From assembly GCA_016748015.1 (NCBI GenBank), contig JAAOMT010000054.1, positions 1-64,000 of the forward strand: DNA of 64,000 nucleotides, read 5' to 3'. A program made the position numbers and the translations under genes. The notes beneath the pieces were generated by a model, which saw only the letters and a program-made list of their open reading frames with translations, was not told where the DNA came from and made no database searches. The first letter of the stretch is position 1. Every line of letters starts with the position of its first letter. Of the stretch, positions 11,986 through 22,905 are shown in pieces. Source of the DNA: Geosiphon pyriformis (lineage: Eukaryota > Glomeromycota > Glomeromycetes > Archaeosporales > Geosiphonaceae).

Positions 11986-12849
11986 AACAATATTACTCTA
12001 TATTTTCTTGTTCAATTCACTATAATTTTATCCACTCTAAGCTTTACTTCATTTGGCTCCAAAACTGACTTATTACCAATTAACAAATAATCCAAAATAA
12101 CTTTACAAAATGGCTGTTTTAAAACAGTTTTTATTATGCTACCTTTGTTTGAACTAAAATTGTTCATTCTTTTTTCAATTATCTTTTTGATAGTTGTGTT
12201 TTCAGTTGTTTTAGATTCATAATATTTTGATTTTCTGTAGTTTTTTCTAATAACTGCTTTAATACTTTATTTATATTCTTAATATTATAAACCAAAATGT
12301 CTATTTTAGAAGCTTTTTTGTTATTAAAAGTAGACTATATCTTGATAAAACAATCATACTCTAACTTATAACCTGTATTTACTTTCTTTACAATTTTTGA
12401 GACCAATAACTTTAAGTTGTAAAACTTTAAAGATTAATCATTTTTTGTACACTTAAACTTATTGAATCAGTGTTTAGAAAAAATCTTATTTGCTAAACTA
12501 ATCATTACTTTTTCAAAACATCTTACATAACATTCAAATTGCCAAAATTATTTGTACTATTGAAATCATTTACAACTTTTAGCAGACTGGTAGAAACACA
12601 CTCTTAAAAACTAATCTATTTAACAACATTCATATCTTTAATTCTAAACTTTTAACAGTTTTTATTAGCTTGCTTACAAATTGCAAGCAGATATTTGTTT
12701 AATAGACCACTCAAACTAAAAAAAACTATAACAGTTTTGTGATCAGTGTCAAAAAACTCAGACATACTATTAACTTTCTGAACTATTACAAAGAATAAAA
12801 GATAGTTACTAATAAAAATATAGTCAATAACTTTTTCTATACTCTGTGA

Positions 12850-13208
12850 ATTGAATTATATTAAAAGCTTGAAAGCTATTCTACTCAAAAAAAAGTTGCA
12901 CAAACTCAGATTAAAACATTTCTTAAAACTTACATTGCATTTTTTTTTGTTTTCATTGAAATTATCATTTAACACAACATGAAAACTTAAGTTAATCATT
13001 TTGACAACAAAAAAATTCATCTTATTGGCTTGATTAAACCACATATTAGCCAAAACACCAGCATATAAACTTATTAGCATAACCAAATATCTACTGCTGA
13101 ACAGAAAACATATCAAAATAAGATAATCTAAGATTTTAGAGACTTTATATACATGTTAAGTCAAAGAATCATTTATTACAATCACTACTCCAGTACTTAT
13201 ATACTTAG
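12850..13208 (-). pseudogene. LN1 endonuclease (EEP) remnant
   Basis: This stretch matches the LN2 segment at 52699-53000. Shared landmarks are VIVINDSL against IIINNSL, SLYAG against SFYAD, and LNDNFNEN against GGDFNKN. The GGDFN box typical of LINE endonucleases has become LNDNF, so a catalytic site is not preserved. The domain is missing its N-terminal part because the G1a LTR begins at 13209. Confidence 0.65.
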
Positions 13209-14071
13209 TGTTACTCATAAAATATAGAAAGTATATTAGTACATAAATTAGCCAATCAAAAGTAGATGTAGTAGATGTAGAATTCCAGGATTTTTTTCAA
13301 AAGAAATTGTAGGATTCCAGAAATTTCAGGATTCTTGTACAAGGAATTGCAGGATTTCAGAATTCCAGGATTCCTCTTAAAGGAATTGCAAGATTCCAGA
13401 AATTCTAGGATTTCTGGTGTGAAGAATTAAAAAATTAAGAAATCTCAATTATGTATATATAGCAGTAATATTAAAAGTAGAAAAGAAGATCTCTTAGTTT
13501 AGATTTAATCTAAGCAACCTTTTATATCACAAATATCAAATAAATAATTATTTATTATCTTAAATTCACTCTTTACTATTAATATGAAATGTTAATAGTA
13601 ATTAATAGTTAACCACATGGAAACAATAGCTCTTAATTATGGCTATTGATAAAATACTAATATTCACTGCTTTGGCTTATTTCTTTCTTTTCTTTTATTT
13701 TCTTTTTATGTTATTTGTTATTTCTTGTTGTTAATTAACTGATTAAAGAGTAAAGTGCTAAGTTATTGACGTCAAAGATAGCCTGGTAAAAAACCCCAAA
13801 GGAAGAGTATAAAGAGTGATAATTCAAGGATAGCTTACCAGAAGGACATCTCTGTCAAATTACTGGTCACCATACTGAGAAAAAAATTGGATGGAATTGC
13901 AATTCCAGAAAACTACTAAAAACAACTATTGAATTTCTGTTCATTATATAAAGAACTCAACCAAAATTTTCAGATCACAAAAATCTTCAGAAACAAACAT
14001 TATTATATCAATTGAGTACCAAGTTATGGATTTGTTATTTGTTTTGAGATTCCAAAAAATCAATTATAACA
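13209..14071 (+). repeat. G1a 5' LTR (863 bp)
   Basis: It begins TGTTACTCATAAAATATAG and ends ...ATTATAACA, the TG...CA form of LTRs. The start and body match the solo LTR at 25661-26595 and the split LTR at 44046/52698. A TATA box (TATATATAG, near 13454) follows a three-unit tandem array in U3. A GTTATTTGTTT block precedes the 3' end in all three copies. Confidence 0.85.
13271..13412 (+). repeat. about 40-bp tandem repeat in G1a U3
   Basis: Three and a half units of 39-41 bases share ATTCCAGGATT and GGAATTGCAGGATT, just upstream of the TATA box. Position and size suggest promoter or enhancer repeats. The solo LTR holds under two such units (25735-25815). Confidence 0.75.
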
Positions 14072-14073
14072 TT

Positions 14074-14089
14074 TGGTGCTCTTTGTGAG
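14074..14089 (+). promoter_or_regulatory. G1a primer-binding site
   Basis: TGGTGCTCTTTGTGAG lies two bases after the LTR end. TGG would pair with the CCA end of a tRNA. The G3 elements have nearly the same site (TGGTGCTCCCTGTGAG), so both families probably use the same primer tRNA, which cannot be named from the sequence alone. Confidence 0.6.
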
Positions 14090-14134
14090 ATATAATCCTA
14101 CAGAGAATCAGCACCAACACACAATCATCTAAAA

Positions 14135-15880
14135 GTGGCAGAACCAGAAAGAATAGGGACAAACCATTTAGAATTTGCTAAATTCTTGTTTCAACATTAC
14201 TGTCAACACTTGAAATTAATCAACAATCACTTATTAACAGAATTAGCCTTCAATTTCTATATCAATAAGAGAATCTTATATTTGCTAGGAGTACTAGTAA
14301 AAACCAACTCAGCCAGAGGAAATTTCTACAATGAATTAATTCAAAATACCAGCCTACCAGCAAATTATAATTTCACAGCAATTCTTACTAAAATCAATAA
14401 AAAAATTGAACATCACACTCAATAAAGATACCCAATTACCTATGCAAACAAAAACAAAAAAAAACTACAAACATCAGCAGTAACACCACAAAGAATACAA
14501 CTACCTACTTGGAAAAAAACAAGAGTAAAATCTCCAACCAATTCATCATACTACTATACACCCAGAAACACCATCAACATCTTATCAGCAGGCATGTCTA
14601 CAGCAAACATGATCTTAATATTTGGATGACTTTCATTTCAAAGTAAACAAAAAAAAGCAGAATTATTAGAAACTTATGGCAATTATTTTAAAGAATTTAA
14701 ATTGCAATCACTAATGCCATCAGGATTTTGATCACTGCCACCTTCACCAGATTTTGAAATCACAAGTCCTTGAGAAGTGATGAAATCTGAAAAAAAAAAA
14801 AATGAGAATTAGGAATTTAATTACCAAAACCTGATTCCAGAAAATCCAGAAAATCAAACCCTAAATATTCAAACTCTGAAAAATCAAAACAATCCAAACT
14901 CTGATATAATTAATTAACAACACTTATCTCCAGTAATCATAATTAATTACCCACCAATTGAACTGATTACTAAACTGACACAACAATTACTTCAACAACC
15001 ACCACAACAACAATAACTAGTCATAACACTAATAGCATACACTTTTATCACCAAATTAGAAAAATTTACTGGTAAAGAAGATAATGCTCAAGTGTAACTT
15101 AACAACATTACCAAAGCAATCACTGTTAACAATTGAAACAATGCCAGAGCTCTACAGACCATCCCATACTTTTTACAAGATATTGCTGATTCATGATATC
15201 AAAGCTTAATCAACAAATCTGTTACCTTTGACGTGTTTAAGATGGAATTTTTGAAATATTTTAGCAACCATAATAGCATTAACTGCTTAGCCAATACTTT
15301 GACCATTATCAAACAAGAAGAAACTGAAGCAATAACTACTTACCTAAAATGCTTCCATAGAAATTTGTGCCAAATACAAGTGATTAACATGAATTATTTT
15401 ACAGTGCCACAGATTCTGAACCAGTTTATCTATGGACTACACAGTAGTCTTCTCCAATGCATATGTCCAATGCACCTGCAAACTTTTTAAGACACAGTCA
15501 CCAATACATAAGATTTCAAATCTGCTGAACTTAAAGCCAATCATGCCCAAGCCATAAATTTAATAATGAATAGATCATCTAACTTGAATTCTAAATTAAA
15601 GCAATTCAAAGAGTCAATTAATCAGAAATTGGAAGGATATTTAGCTAACAACAATTAAGCAATTTATCAACTTTTACAATGATGCAATAATCAAAGAAAC
15701 TCCAATTGTTTCTAAAATCAATTGCATTTATCATCATTGACCAATCAACAGTGGCAACAGAAAATGTGTGTTTGCCACTATTGTGGTAAACAAAAATATC
15801 TGCAATTTGAATGTTGAAAAAAGATAAATGATCAATGATTGGATAATCAGTATTGAAACCCCAATTGCCAACTCCAAACT
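14135..15880 (+). pseudogene. gag: G1a gag remnant
   Basis: An N-terminal segment starts MAEPERIGTNHLEFAKFL (14135). A capsid-like segment at 15233-15490 follows, then a zinc-knuckle relic near 15768 (CHYCGKQKYLQFEC), in which the His of CX2CX4HX4C reads Tyr. Gln-rich stretches and multiple stops fill the rest. Gag would package RNA and form the particle. Assignment rests on order (after the PBS, before protease) and the knuckle. Confidence 0.6.
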
Positions 15881-16379
15881 CAGAATTATATCAGTAATTA
15901 ATCACAAAAACATTACTAATATCAACCACATTATGCTCAAGTAATTCAGCCAATATATCAAGCATCAATGATACAGCAATTATACTTAGCTCTAATATAT
16001 CAATTGGCAACACCTGTAATCTATCAACTACTACAATTACAAATAATCTATCAGGCACCAGCAATCTCAACACCATCATCAAACTCAGCTCAAATAACAT
16101 CAGAAAATTTCAGATCAAGAGTTACTCAAAACTGGAGATTGGCAATAGTTGTCTACTAACTGATCCTCAGTTCTTACAACCAACTATCGAGATCACAGCA
16201 GCAGAATTTGGGAACTGAGTTTACTTAAAACTCAAATTCCCAATACTATTTAAGTCTCCTAATTACCCCAGAAGATGCCTTATCCAACAACCAGAAAACC
16301 AACCACAACCAAACACTTACCAACAACATTCTACCAGCCATTGTCATAGAAAACAAGTCACTCACAGCTATATTTCTTT

Positions 16380-17080
16380 TTAAAATCGAAGAACTGTCAG
16401 AAATCTCTTTGTTCAGTGGAGCTGCACTCAAAAAAAAACCCATTACTGTAATGTACACTAATGCAAAAATTGATGACCATATCATCAAACTGATTTTAGA
16501 TAGTGGATCAGCTGGCAGTATCATTACAAAACAACTCATGAACCAATTAGGTTGCCAAGTTAATTGAGCTGCCAGCATAAGAATAATTATAGCTAATAGA
16601 ACCACCAAGACTCCATTTGGTGAAATAGATAACTTACTCATCAAAGTCAATGGTATCATCATACTAATCAAGGTATTAGTCATAAAAGCCACCCAATACT
16701 AAGCACTCATTGGTAATGATTAGCTGTCCAAAATAAATGCAACATTTGACTGGACTATCCAGAAGCTGCAACTCAGTTAGAACAGACAATACACATGAGT
16801 ATCAACAACATATGGTTATTTCAAACCCAGTACCAACATGTCAGCACTACTCATTGAGTTAGACAACAAAAAAAAACCTACCTGAGAAACTTACCAAGTT
16901 TTTTGGGCCAACAAAAACCATAATGAGTTACCACCAATTTTGACTTGGGACAACAACAGAAAGAGAAAACAAAAAGAAAAACTTATCTGGAATACTGACC
17001 AAACATTGTGGAATAACAGTGATTATAATAAACTGCCACCAGATTGGGAGTAAGAAGAAAATAACAATAAAGAAAAAGAA
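16380..17080 (+). pseudogene. G1a retropepsin-like protease remnant
   Basis: A plus-strand reading shows the aspartic protease core ILDSGSAGSIITKQL at about 16490-16535, with the catalytic D-S-G intact. It is followed by IIIANRTTKTPFGEIDNLLIKV, as in retroviral-type proteases. An acidic/Lys-rich linker (16950-17100) and a CX2C region (17150-17204) come next. The frame is broken by stops (for example TGA at 16566). The long minus-strand ORF over the same bases is an antisense shadow. Confidence 0.65.
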
Positions 17081-17204
17081 AAAGAGAAGGAAAAAGAACC
17101 AATACTAACTACTACTTATAGTTCATATACTTATACTTTGCCACAACTATTTAGCTATTGTCAACTGAAACTGGTATGTATCAATTGTGACAAGAAATTG
17201 TCAT

Positions 17205-17606
17205 TGTTATTGGAAGTTTTTGGTTTCTTTTCTTAAATGCTGTTAATATTTATCTGTTGCTAATTTCACGTTTTCTAGAAGTAGTTAAATCTCTAATAAC
17301 TGAATTTATTTTCAAATTATCTTCTATAATTTGAATTGCTGGGCTTATAAGTAGAATGGCCAATTCCATGCCAGTTATTTTGTGTAACTACATTGTAGTA
17401 AACGTTGTTACTGGAGGTTTTTGGTCTCTTTTCTTGAATGTTATTAATGTTAATTTGCTGTAAATTCACATTCTTAGGGAGTAGTTAGATCTCCAGTAAC
17501 TGAATTTATCTTCAAATTATCTCCTATAATTTGAACTGCTGGGCTTATAAGTGGAATAGCCAATTCTATGCCAGTTACTTTGTGTAATTACATTGTAGTA
17601 AATGTT
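17205..17606 (-). repeat. 201-bp tandem duplication at G2a LTR end
   Basis: 17205-17405 and 17406-17606 are direct copies. Both begin TGTTA(T/C)TGGA and share GAATTTAT, GCTGGGCTTATAAGT and CATTGTAGTAAA blocks. They differ by scattered, mostly transition changes, so the duplication is old. The G2b LTR has a single copy. Confidence 0.85.
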
Positions 17607-18360
17607 AACTTTTTCCCAGGAATTGCTTATCTGGAAGCTCACTAAAAATGTGTAGTTACTTTGTTCTAAAAGTTAACTCTTCTACAGAAATTTTGTCTGT
17701 AGACTACCCTAATAATTATAATAAGAAAATAAAAGAAAAATAAAAGAAATGTAAAAGAAATAGGATTTTATCAAGGAAAACATTTTCTATTTAGGCCTGG
17801 AATCACTAACAAATTATTGAAATTGGTAGCTAATCAATTTCAAAACGTTAGTTGTGTTAAGGGAATTTCAAATGTAATAATTAAAGGATTTAGTTTTCGA
17901 ATATTTAATTTTTATTTGAGATGTATAAAAGATAATTTGTTCTAATTAAGATATCTAAAGCAAGATACTATGATAAGATACTATGAGAAAATACATTTTT
18001 TTGAAGAGAGAAGCTCTTCTTTTATATAACTTGCTGTAATACTAGTCTTTGAACTTGCACTTTTCTTTTTGCTACAATTTAGGTGAACTAAAGATATATT
18101 TCGGCAAACTACAAGTTATTTCACTGAACTATTGATTATTTCGGCAAATTTTCATTAATTTTGGTGAATTTTGACTATGTTAAATGGTTCAAGATATTAT
18201 GTAATTTGATTATCTTAATTTCTAGAGTACAAATCGGATTATTGATTGAGTAATGATATTTGATAATTTGATTAAATAATAAGTAATAATCAAAATAAAT
18301 AATAATAAGAATTATGAAGATAATTTCATGTTAATTAATAGCTAAATTCTACTGGTAACA
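17205..18360 (-). repeat. G2a 3' LTR (1156 bp) with end duplication
   Basis: On the minus strand it starts TGTTACCAGTAGAATTTAGC (18360) and ends ...CCAATAACA (17205). The body matches the G2b LTR (29867-30822): the AAGAGAGAAGCTCTTC-type block near the TATA region and repeats of TTTCGGCAAA. It is about 200 bp longer than the G2b LTR because the last roughly 201 bp are present twice. Confidence 0.8.
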
Positions 18361-19048
18361 TAATCTCTTCCTTAAGACTGAGCTCTGTCAAAGTCCAAGC
18401 ATTATCTGTGATGTCAAGATAGTGGTCCAATATAATTGAAGTAATTTGGTCTGAAAATTGTTGAAATTTCAGTTCTGTGAGCTTTCTAATGTATTAAATT
18501 TTTATTGGCTGGAGTATTAGATTTTGTAGAATGTTTTCACAAGTGTTAAATAAATTATAGAGTCTAAATGCTGCTTTAAGTTTGTAGTGAGTGTTTGTTG
18601 GTCTGGCTGCTGTCTTAAATTCATTGTGAATTTGTTTTTGTATAGCCTCAAAAGTGATGTTGGTTGCTTCCAGTTCCAGTTTTTGTTCATAAAGTGTTTT
18701 TTCAATATGAAAATATTTATATATTAGAGTATGTTTATTGTTCTATTCATTAAGAAATAATAGAAGTTTTTGTTGAATTGTGGTGTTTGGTGGAATGTCA
18801 ATAGGGGCAATTAAAAGGTTTTTTTTTAATGCTTGCTTCAAAAGTTCTGGTAACCTATTTTCAGAGTGGCCTCTTGTTTTTCTTCTATAAGAGTGATAGT
18901 TCTGAGAATTATTTACTACTGGGACTATGATTTCTTTCTGAATGTAATTAATTTGACTTTCATTAATCATTATGGATAAGTCAGGAAGTGTTTTCAAGGC
19001 TAACATTAATTTTTGAGATATTTGTTGAATATTTCGGGAAATAATCAT
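18361..19048 (-). pseudogene. G2a post-integrase ORF (ORF3)
   Basis: Function unknown. The reading starts MIISRNIQQISQKLML at 19048 and runs through one in-frame TAG (18743-18745). It continues with EAIQKQIHNEFKTA and ENILQNLIL and ends LKEEIMLPVEFSY just inside the LTR. The sequence is charged and helix-rich, with no signal peptide or membrane segment. The G2b copy (about 29180-29890) keeps the same frame. It sits where G3 elements carry their ORF3 and also ends across the LTR start. The alternative frame at 18517-18705 is a shadow. Confidence 0.6.
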
Positions 19049-19079
19049 GATAAAAATTGACTAATTAATAAAAAGAAAG

Positions 19080-19540
19080 AAAAGAAATTATTTTTGAGTA
19101 TAGAGTTTTTATTTGTTTTTGGGTTTGAGTGTTTCTTGTAATTATTTACTATTTTTAGTTTTGTTTATGTATTTAGAAGAGATTATTATAAAAATGTTAA
19201 ATTAAGTATTCAAGTTTGATTGTTGTTCTATTATAACTATTGGTTCTAAATTTCGGGAAATATCTTCAAGATTAACTAAAGAGGAATGTGTACCAATTTG
19301 TGAAATTAATAATTTAGGATTGTTTCTGAAATAATAGTGTTTCAATCTATCTCTATGTGCAACTTTTGATAGTACTTTGTCATCAAGTCTTAACTTGTAT
19401 AATCCATTGCCTAGAATTTCGTGGATATAAAATGGTCCATCCCATTTATGCTCAAATTTTCCACTCTATTGTTTTTTAGTCTTAGTTTTGTGTAAGTGAA
19501 CTTTATTTCTAACTTTAAATTCATTGGTAATTGGTGGTCA
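19080..19540 (-). pseudogene. G2a integrase C-terminus remnant
   Basis: The minus-strand DNA matches G2b at 28670-29080 (LPTNLKLEIKFSYTELKL and IIEQRLNLNT-like blocks). It is the GPY/F-type tail after the integrase catalytic core. Only the tail is present, because the G3a junction removes the rest. Confidence 0.55.
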
Positions 19541-19569
19541 CTATTACCACAAAAAGAAACTTGTCCTAT

Positions 19570-20820
19570 CAATTTGAAGCCTTATTAATCCAATCAATAC
19601 AATGATAAGTTTATCAAAAAAAAGATAAACAGAATAAAAAATCTTGGATTCATACAAGAAACCAAGAGTAAATAGGCTTTCCCAGTTGTAGTGGTATTCA
19701 AAAAAGATGGAATCTTATGCTTCTGTGTTGACTACTGCCAACTAAATGCTATCACTATAAGAGATATGTATCTATTCCCCAAAATTGATGCAATGCTAGA
19801 TAAATTTAATAGTGCTGCTTTCTTCTCAACTATTGACTTAATTGCTGAATTCTGGCAATTAAAAATAGATCCAGAAAGCAAAAAGAAAACTGTCTTTATC
19901 ATTAAGTATGGCACCTATGAATTCACAGTCATGCCTTTTGGTCTTACCAATGCTCCTTCCACTTTTCAATGCCTAATGAATAAAGTGTTTAAATCAGTAA
20001 AAGAAAACTTTGTTCTGGTTTACTTGGATAACATAATGGTATATTCAAAAACCTGGAATGAACACCTTGAATATTTACAGAAGGTTTTTGATCTGCTTAG
20101 AAATGCTGGCCTTAAAATCAACCCAATCAAATCTTTTTTTGGACACCAATCCACCCAGTTCTTTGGTTATCTTATTACAAAAGATGGAATCTTCCTTGAC
20201 CCAGCTAAAGTTGAAAAAGTTCAAAATATTAGACAACCAATGAATGTTCCTGAACTATGTTCTTTCCTTGGTTTGGTCTCTTACTATCACAAATTTATTA
20301 AGGATTTCTCCAAAATTGTCTTTTTTCTCAATCAATTACTCAGAAAAAATGTCAATTATCACTGGGACACTTATCAACAAAAAGCTTTTGAAATTCTGAA
20401 GGAAAAACTTGTTACTGAACCAATTCTCAAGCAACTAGATCTGGATCAACCTTTTATTCTCTACACTGATACATCTGGCTATAGACTTGGTGCTGTCTTT
20501 TCATAGAAAGATGAAAATGGCAGAGAACATGCCATAGCATATGCTAGTAAATCCCTCACACCAGCAGAAAAGAATTATTCAGTTACTGAACAAGAATGTT
20601 TAGCAGTAGTTTGGGCTACTAACTACTGGAATCAATATCTTCTTGGTGCAAAATTCTTAGTGGTAACAGATCATCAAGCCTTAGTTTGGCTGCGCAAGAA
20701 AAAGAAGCTAGAACACAAACAAATAACTTACTAGATGCTCTATTTAGATGAATTCGACTATAATATTCAACATTGAAAATGAGCAAATCATCAAAATGCT
20801 AATGCTCTCTCTAGATTTAC
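19570..20820 (+). pseudogene. pol: G3a reverse transcriptase and RNase H
   Basis: RT blocks are clear: FCVDYCQLNAITIRD, FFSTIDL, MPFGLTNAPSTFQ and the catalytic box YLDN (about 20020-20031) where YLDD is expected. FFGHQSTQFFGY, FLGLVSYYHKFI and RNase H (LYTDTSGYRLGAV) then follow, along with the AIAYAS block and the H-Q-N-A-N-A-L-S-R motif. The last catalytic Asp of RT is Asn. The longest uninterrupted piece is 19691-20506. Confidence 0.85.
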
Positions 20821-20879
20821 CATCCAATGATAATACAACTCCTCAAATCAAGCCAACTTAATTATTAGTAACTTTTTTA

Positions 20880-22200
20880 CAAACAAACATAATAATGGAC
20901 TTAAACAACTACTCTGCTTTAATGGAATTTTTGGGTAAAAGACAATATTTACCAGAATACACTTGACAGCAAAGAGAACATTTGTGCAAACAATCAAATT
21001 TCTATTTAATCTACCAAAACTAATTATACAAAAGAAACAAAAAAGATCCTAACTGCTCTCAGAGAGTCATTAAATTTGAAGAAAAAAAAATTGTAATATA
21101 CAACATGCACATTGACCCATTAGCTGGACACTTTGGAAAAACAAAAACAATTCAGAAACCTTTAGCTTACTATTATTGGCTTACCTTAGGAAAAAACATT
21201 GCTGAATACATCAAAACCTGTGACATTTACCAAAAAAAAAACAAACTCAATTGCAAAAAAGATATCCATCCAATCTCTGTTGGTCAACTCTTTGACAGAA
21301 TTGGTATAGATGTTGTTAGACCTTTAACAATAACTCCTGATGACAACAAATACATTATCACAGCTACTAACTATCTTACAAAGTAGGTAGAAGTAAGAGC
21401 CATTCCTGACCAAACAGCAGTCTTCATAGCCAATTTCATTTATGAAGATATTATTTGCCATCATGACTGCACCAAAGAACTTTTATTTGATAAAGGAAAA
21501 GCTTTTCTCAGTACACTGGTTAAAAAACTTTGTAGAAAAATGGAAATATGTCATAAACTTTCCTCCTCTTATCACTCCAAAACAAATGACCTAGTGGAAC
21601 GTTTTAATAGAACACTATGTGAAATCTTAGCCAAAACCAATAAAGAAACAAACTTATGGGACAAAGTACTGCCTTCCACTTTGTTTGCTTATAGAACTGT
21701 GAATTATGACATAACAAATTATAAACCTTTCTATCTGCTTTATGGACACATAGCAACACTACTAATAGAAACTAACATTAAAACAATACCCTTTGAAGAA
21801 ATCACAATAGGAAATTACAAAGACATTTTGCAAAGAAGGCTTGGTACCATTCTTAACTCCTTGGTAGAAGCACGAATAATTGCTTTTAAAAAGATAAAAC
21901 AGTTCCAAGAAAAGCTTAAAAGAAAGAAAACCTATAAAACACTTTCTTTAATATTGGTGACTTGGTATTGGAATACTGTTCAGACAAAGACAATATTTAT
22001 GGTGATAAATTCTTTAACCAGTGGAAAAAACTTTTTATAGTCAACAAAGTTTTGAACAATGGTTCTTATATTCTTCAAGATCAATCTGGAACAATCTTTA
22101 ATAATTGTCTTGTTTATGGTATATGACTTAAGAAATATCATAAACGACTTGATTGGTTGTCTGTTGTGGTAATACCGACTTAAATAATCAGCAAAAATCA
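20880..22200 (+). pseudogene. pol: G3a integrase
   Basis: The zinc-binding part reads MHIDPLAGHFGKTKT and CDIYQKK (second Cys of CX2C reads Tyr). The core keeps D in IGIDVV (about 21300) and the D-K-G block near 21490, and E in NDLVERFNRTL (about 21590). The C-terminal GSYILQDQ block lies near 22050. Integrase would insert the cDNA. A TAG replaces Trp at 21384 and a frame change occurs near 21955. Confidence 0.8.
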
Positions 22201-22248
22201 AATATAAATAAATGCACTATTTCCAAAACAGAGGTATTTTCAATCGAC

Positions 22249-22905
22249 ATGAACAATTATTTTCTGGATTAAAACATTCAAAATGCCTTCTATATTCTCC
22301 ATAAGTATTGGATCAAAAACTATTCAAATACTACTTTGACTATTAAAAAACAAACTACCATAACTGATAACAGTGGAACACATACTATTATTAGACCAAA
22401 GAAAACTACTACCAGAAGAAAAAAAATTGGTAGCAAAATGAATAAATATCTGTTGGAAAGTATAACAGCAGCTATACTTCCACTTTCTAATACAATTGGA
22501 AAAACACTCCAAGAAATCTTACTCATAGACAAAAACTTGTTATATAAAAAGCAATTAGAACTCTATGGTTGTCTTAATGAAATTATAAAGGATATAAAAC
22601 TCATGAAGAAAACAACTTCAGAAATACAAGCAGAAATTTTGGGCATTATATGGTTAGATGTCTCAAGAGTTTTAACTATTGCTAAAAGAGCCAAAACTCT
22701 AATACAAAGATTTGGTCTCTTGAATACAAAACTCATTTTGTCTCAAGTATTATATACTTTATTCATAAAAGACTTCAACAAACTAGTTAGCTTTGAGTTA
22801 GATAAAACTCTTCAAATAAATTACACTATAAATAGCTTGATTTTGCTAGAGCTCAATCTCTTTGAAGAGGATAATGTTATGATTGAAACTTATACTTCTT
22901 ATTAA
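22249..22905 (+). pseudogene. G3a ORF3 after integrase (218 codons)
   Basis: No known domain is recognised. It starts MNNYFLD, has one premature TAA (Gln codon) at about 22270, and is otherwise open to a TAA at 22903-22905. The start matches ORF3 of G3b (40508) and G3c (45616). It has a Thr/Lys/Arg-rich part (RPKKTTTRRKKIG), then long predicted helices (KYLLESITAAIL, EIIKDIKLMKKTTSEIQAEI), and ends VMIETYTSY. The last 10 codons lie inside the 3' LTR, which begins at 22875. No signal peptide or transmembrane segment argues for an envelope. Confidence 0.65.

Larger units (their letters stand above)
7575..13208 (-). mobile_element. LINE copy LN1 (5'-truncated, decayed)
   Basis: A non-LTR retrotransposon read on the minus strand, recognised by its domain order and by protein similarity along its length to the plus-strand copy LN2. 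From 5' (high) to 3' (low): endonuclease (EEP) remnant, linker, reverse transcriptase, RNase H and C-terminal region, then an A-rich tail near 7575-7600. The 5' end is cut by the G1a LTR at 13209 inside the endonuclease. A foreign segment of about 1 kb (10955-11985) interrupts it just upstream of the RT core. Every reading frame carries many stops. The 3' border rests on matching LN2's end (TTACATGTA and TTTAGTTGGAT blocks). Confidence 0.8.
13209..17204 (+). mobile_element. Ty3/gypsy element G1a, 5' part only
   Basis: A 5' LTR, primer-binding site, gag and protease region are present in order. The element stops at 17204, inside a zinc-ribbon-like Cys region (CINCDKKLS) where G1b continues (KKLLFMGV). 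There the minus-strand G2a LTR begins. RT, integrase and 3' LTR are missing. Frames are broken by many stops, several at positions where TGG or CAA is expected. The left edge abuts the truncated LINE LN1. Confidence 0.8.
17205..19540 (-). mobile_element. Ty3/gypsy element G2a, 3' part only
   Basis: Read on the minus strand: the integrase C-terminus (about 19540-19080), a post-integrase ORF (19048 down to the LTR) and the 3' LTR (18360-17205). It is the same order and sequence family as the plus-strand G2b (28670-30822). It is cut at about 19540, where the plus-strand G3a pol begins without an LTR end, so that junction is a rearrangement or deletion rather than a clean insertion. Confidence 0.75.

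Noticed and set aside
16246-16692. 148-codon hydrophobic ORF on the minus strand
   Set aside because: It is exactly antisense to the G1a protease (ILDSGSAGS region). Antisense of hydrophilic coding DNA reads as hydrophobic.
22249-22905. ORF3 as an envelope gene
   Set aside because: It is in the env position but has no signal peptide, no transmembrane segment and no Cys pattern. It is basic and helical.
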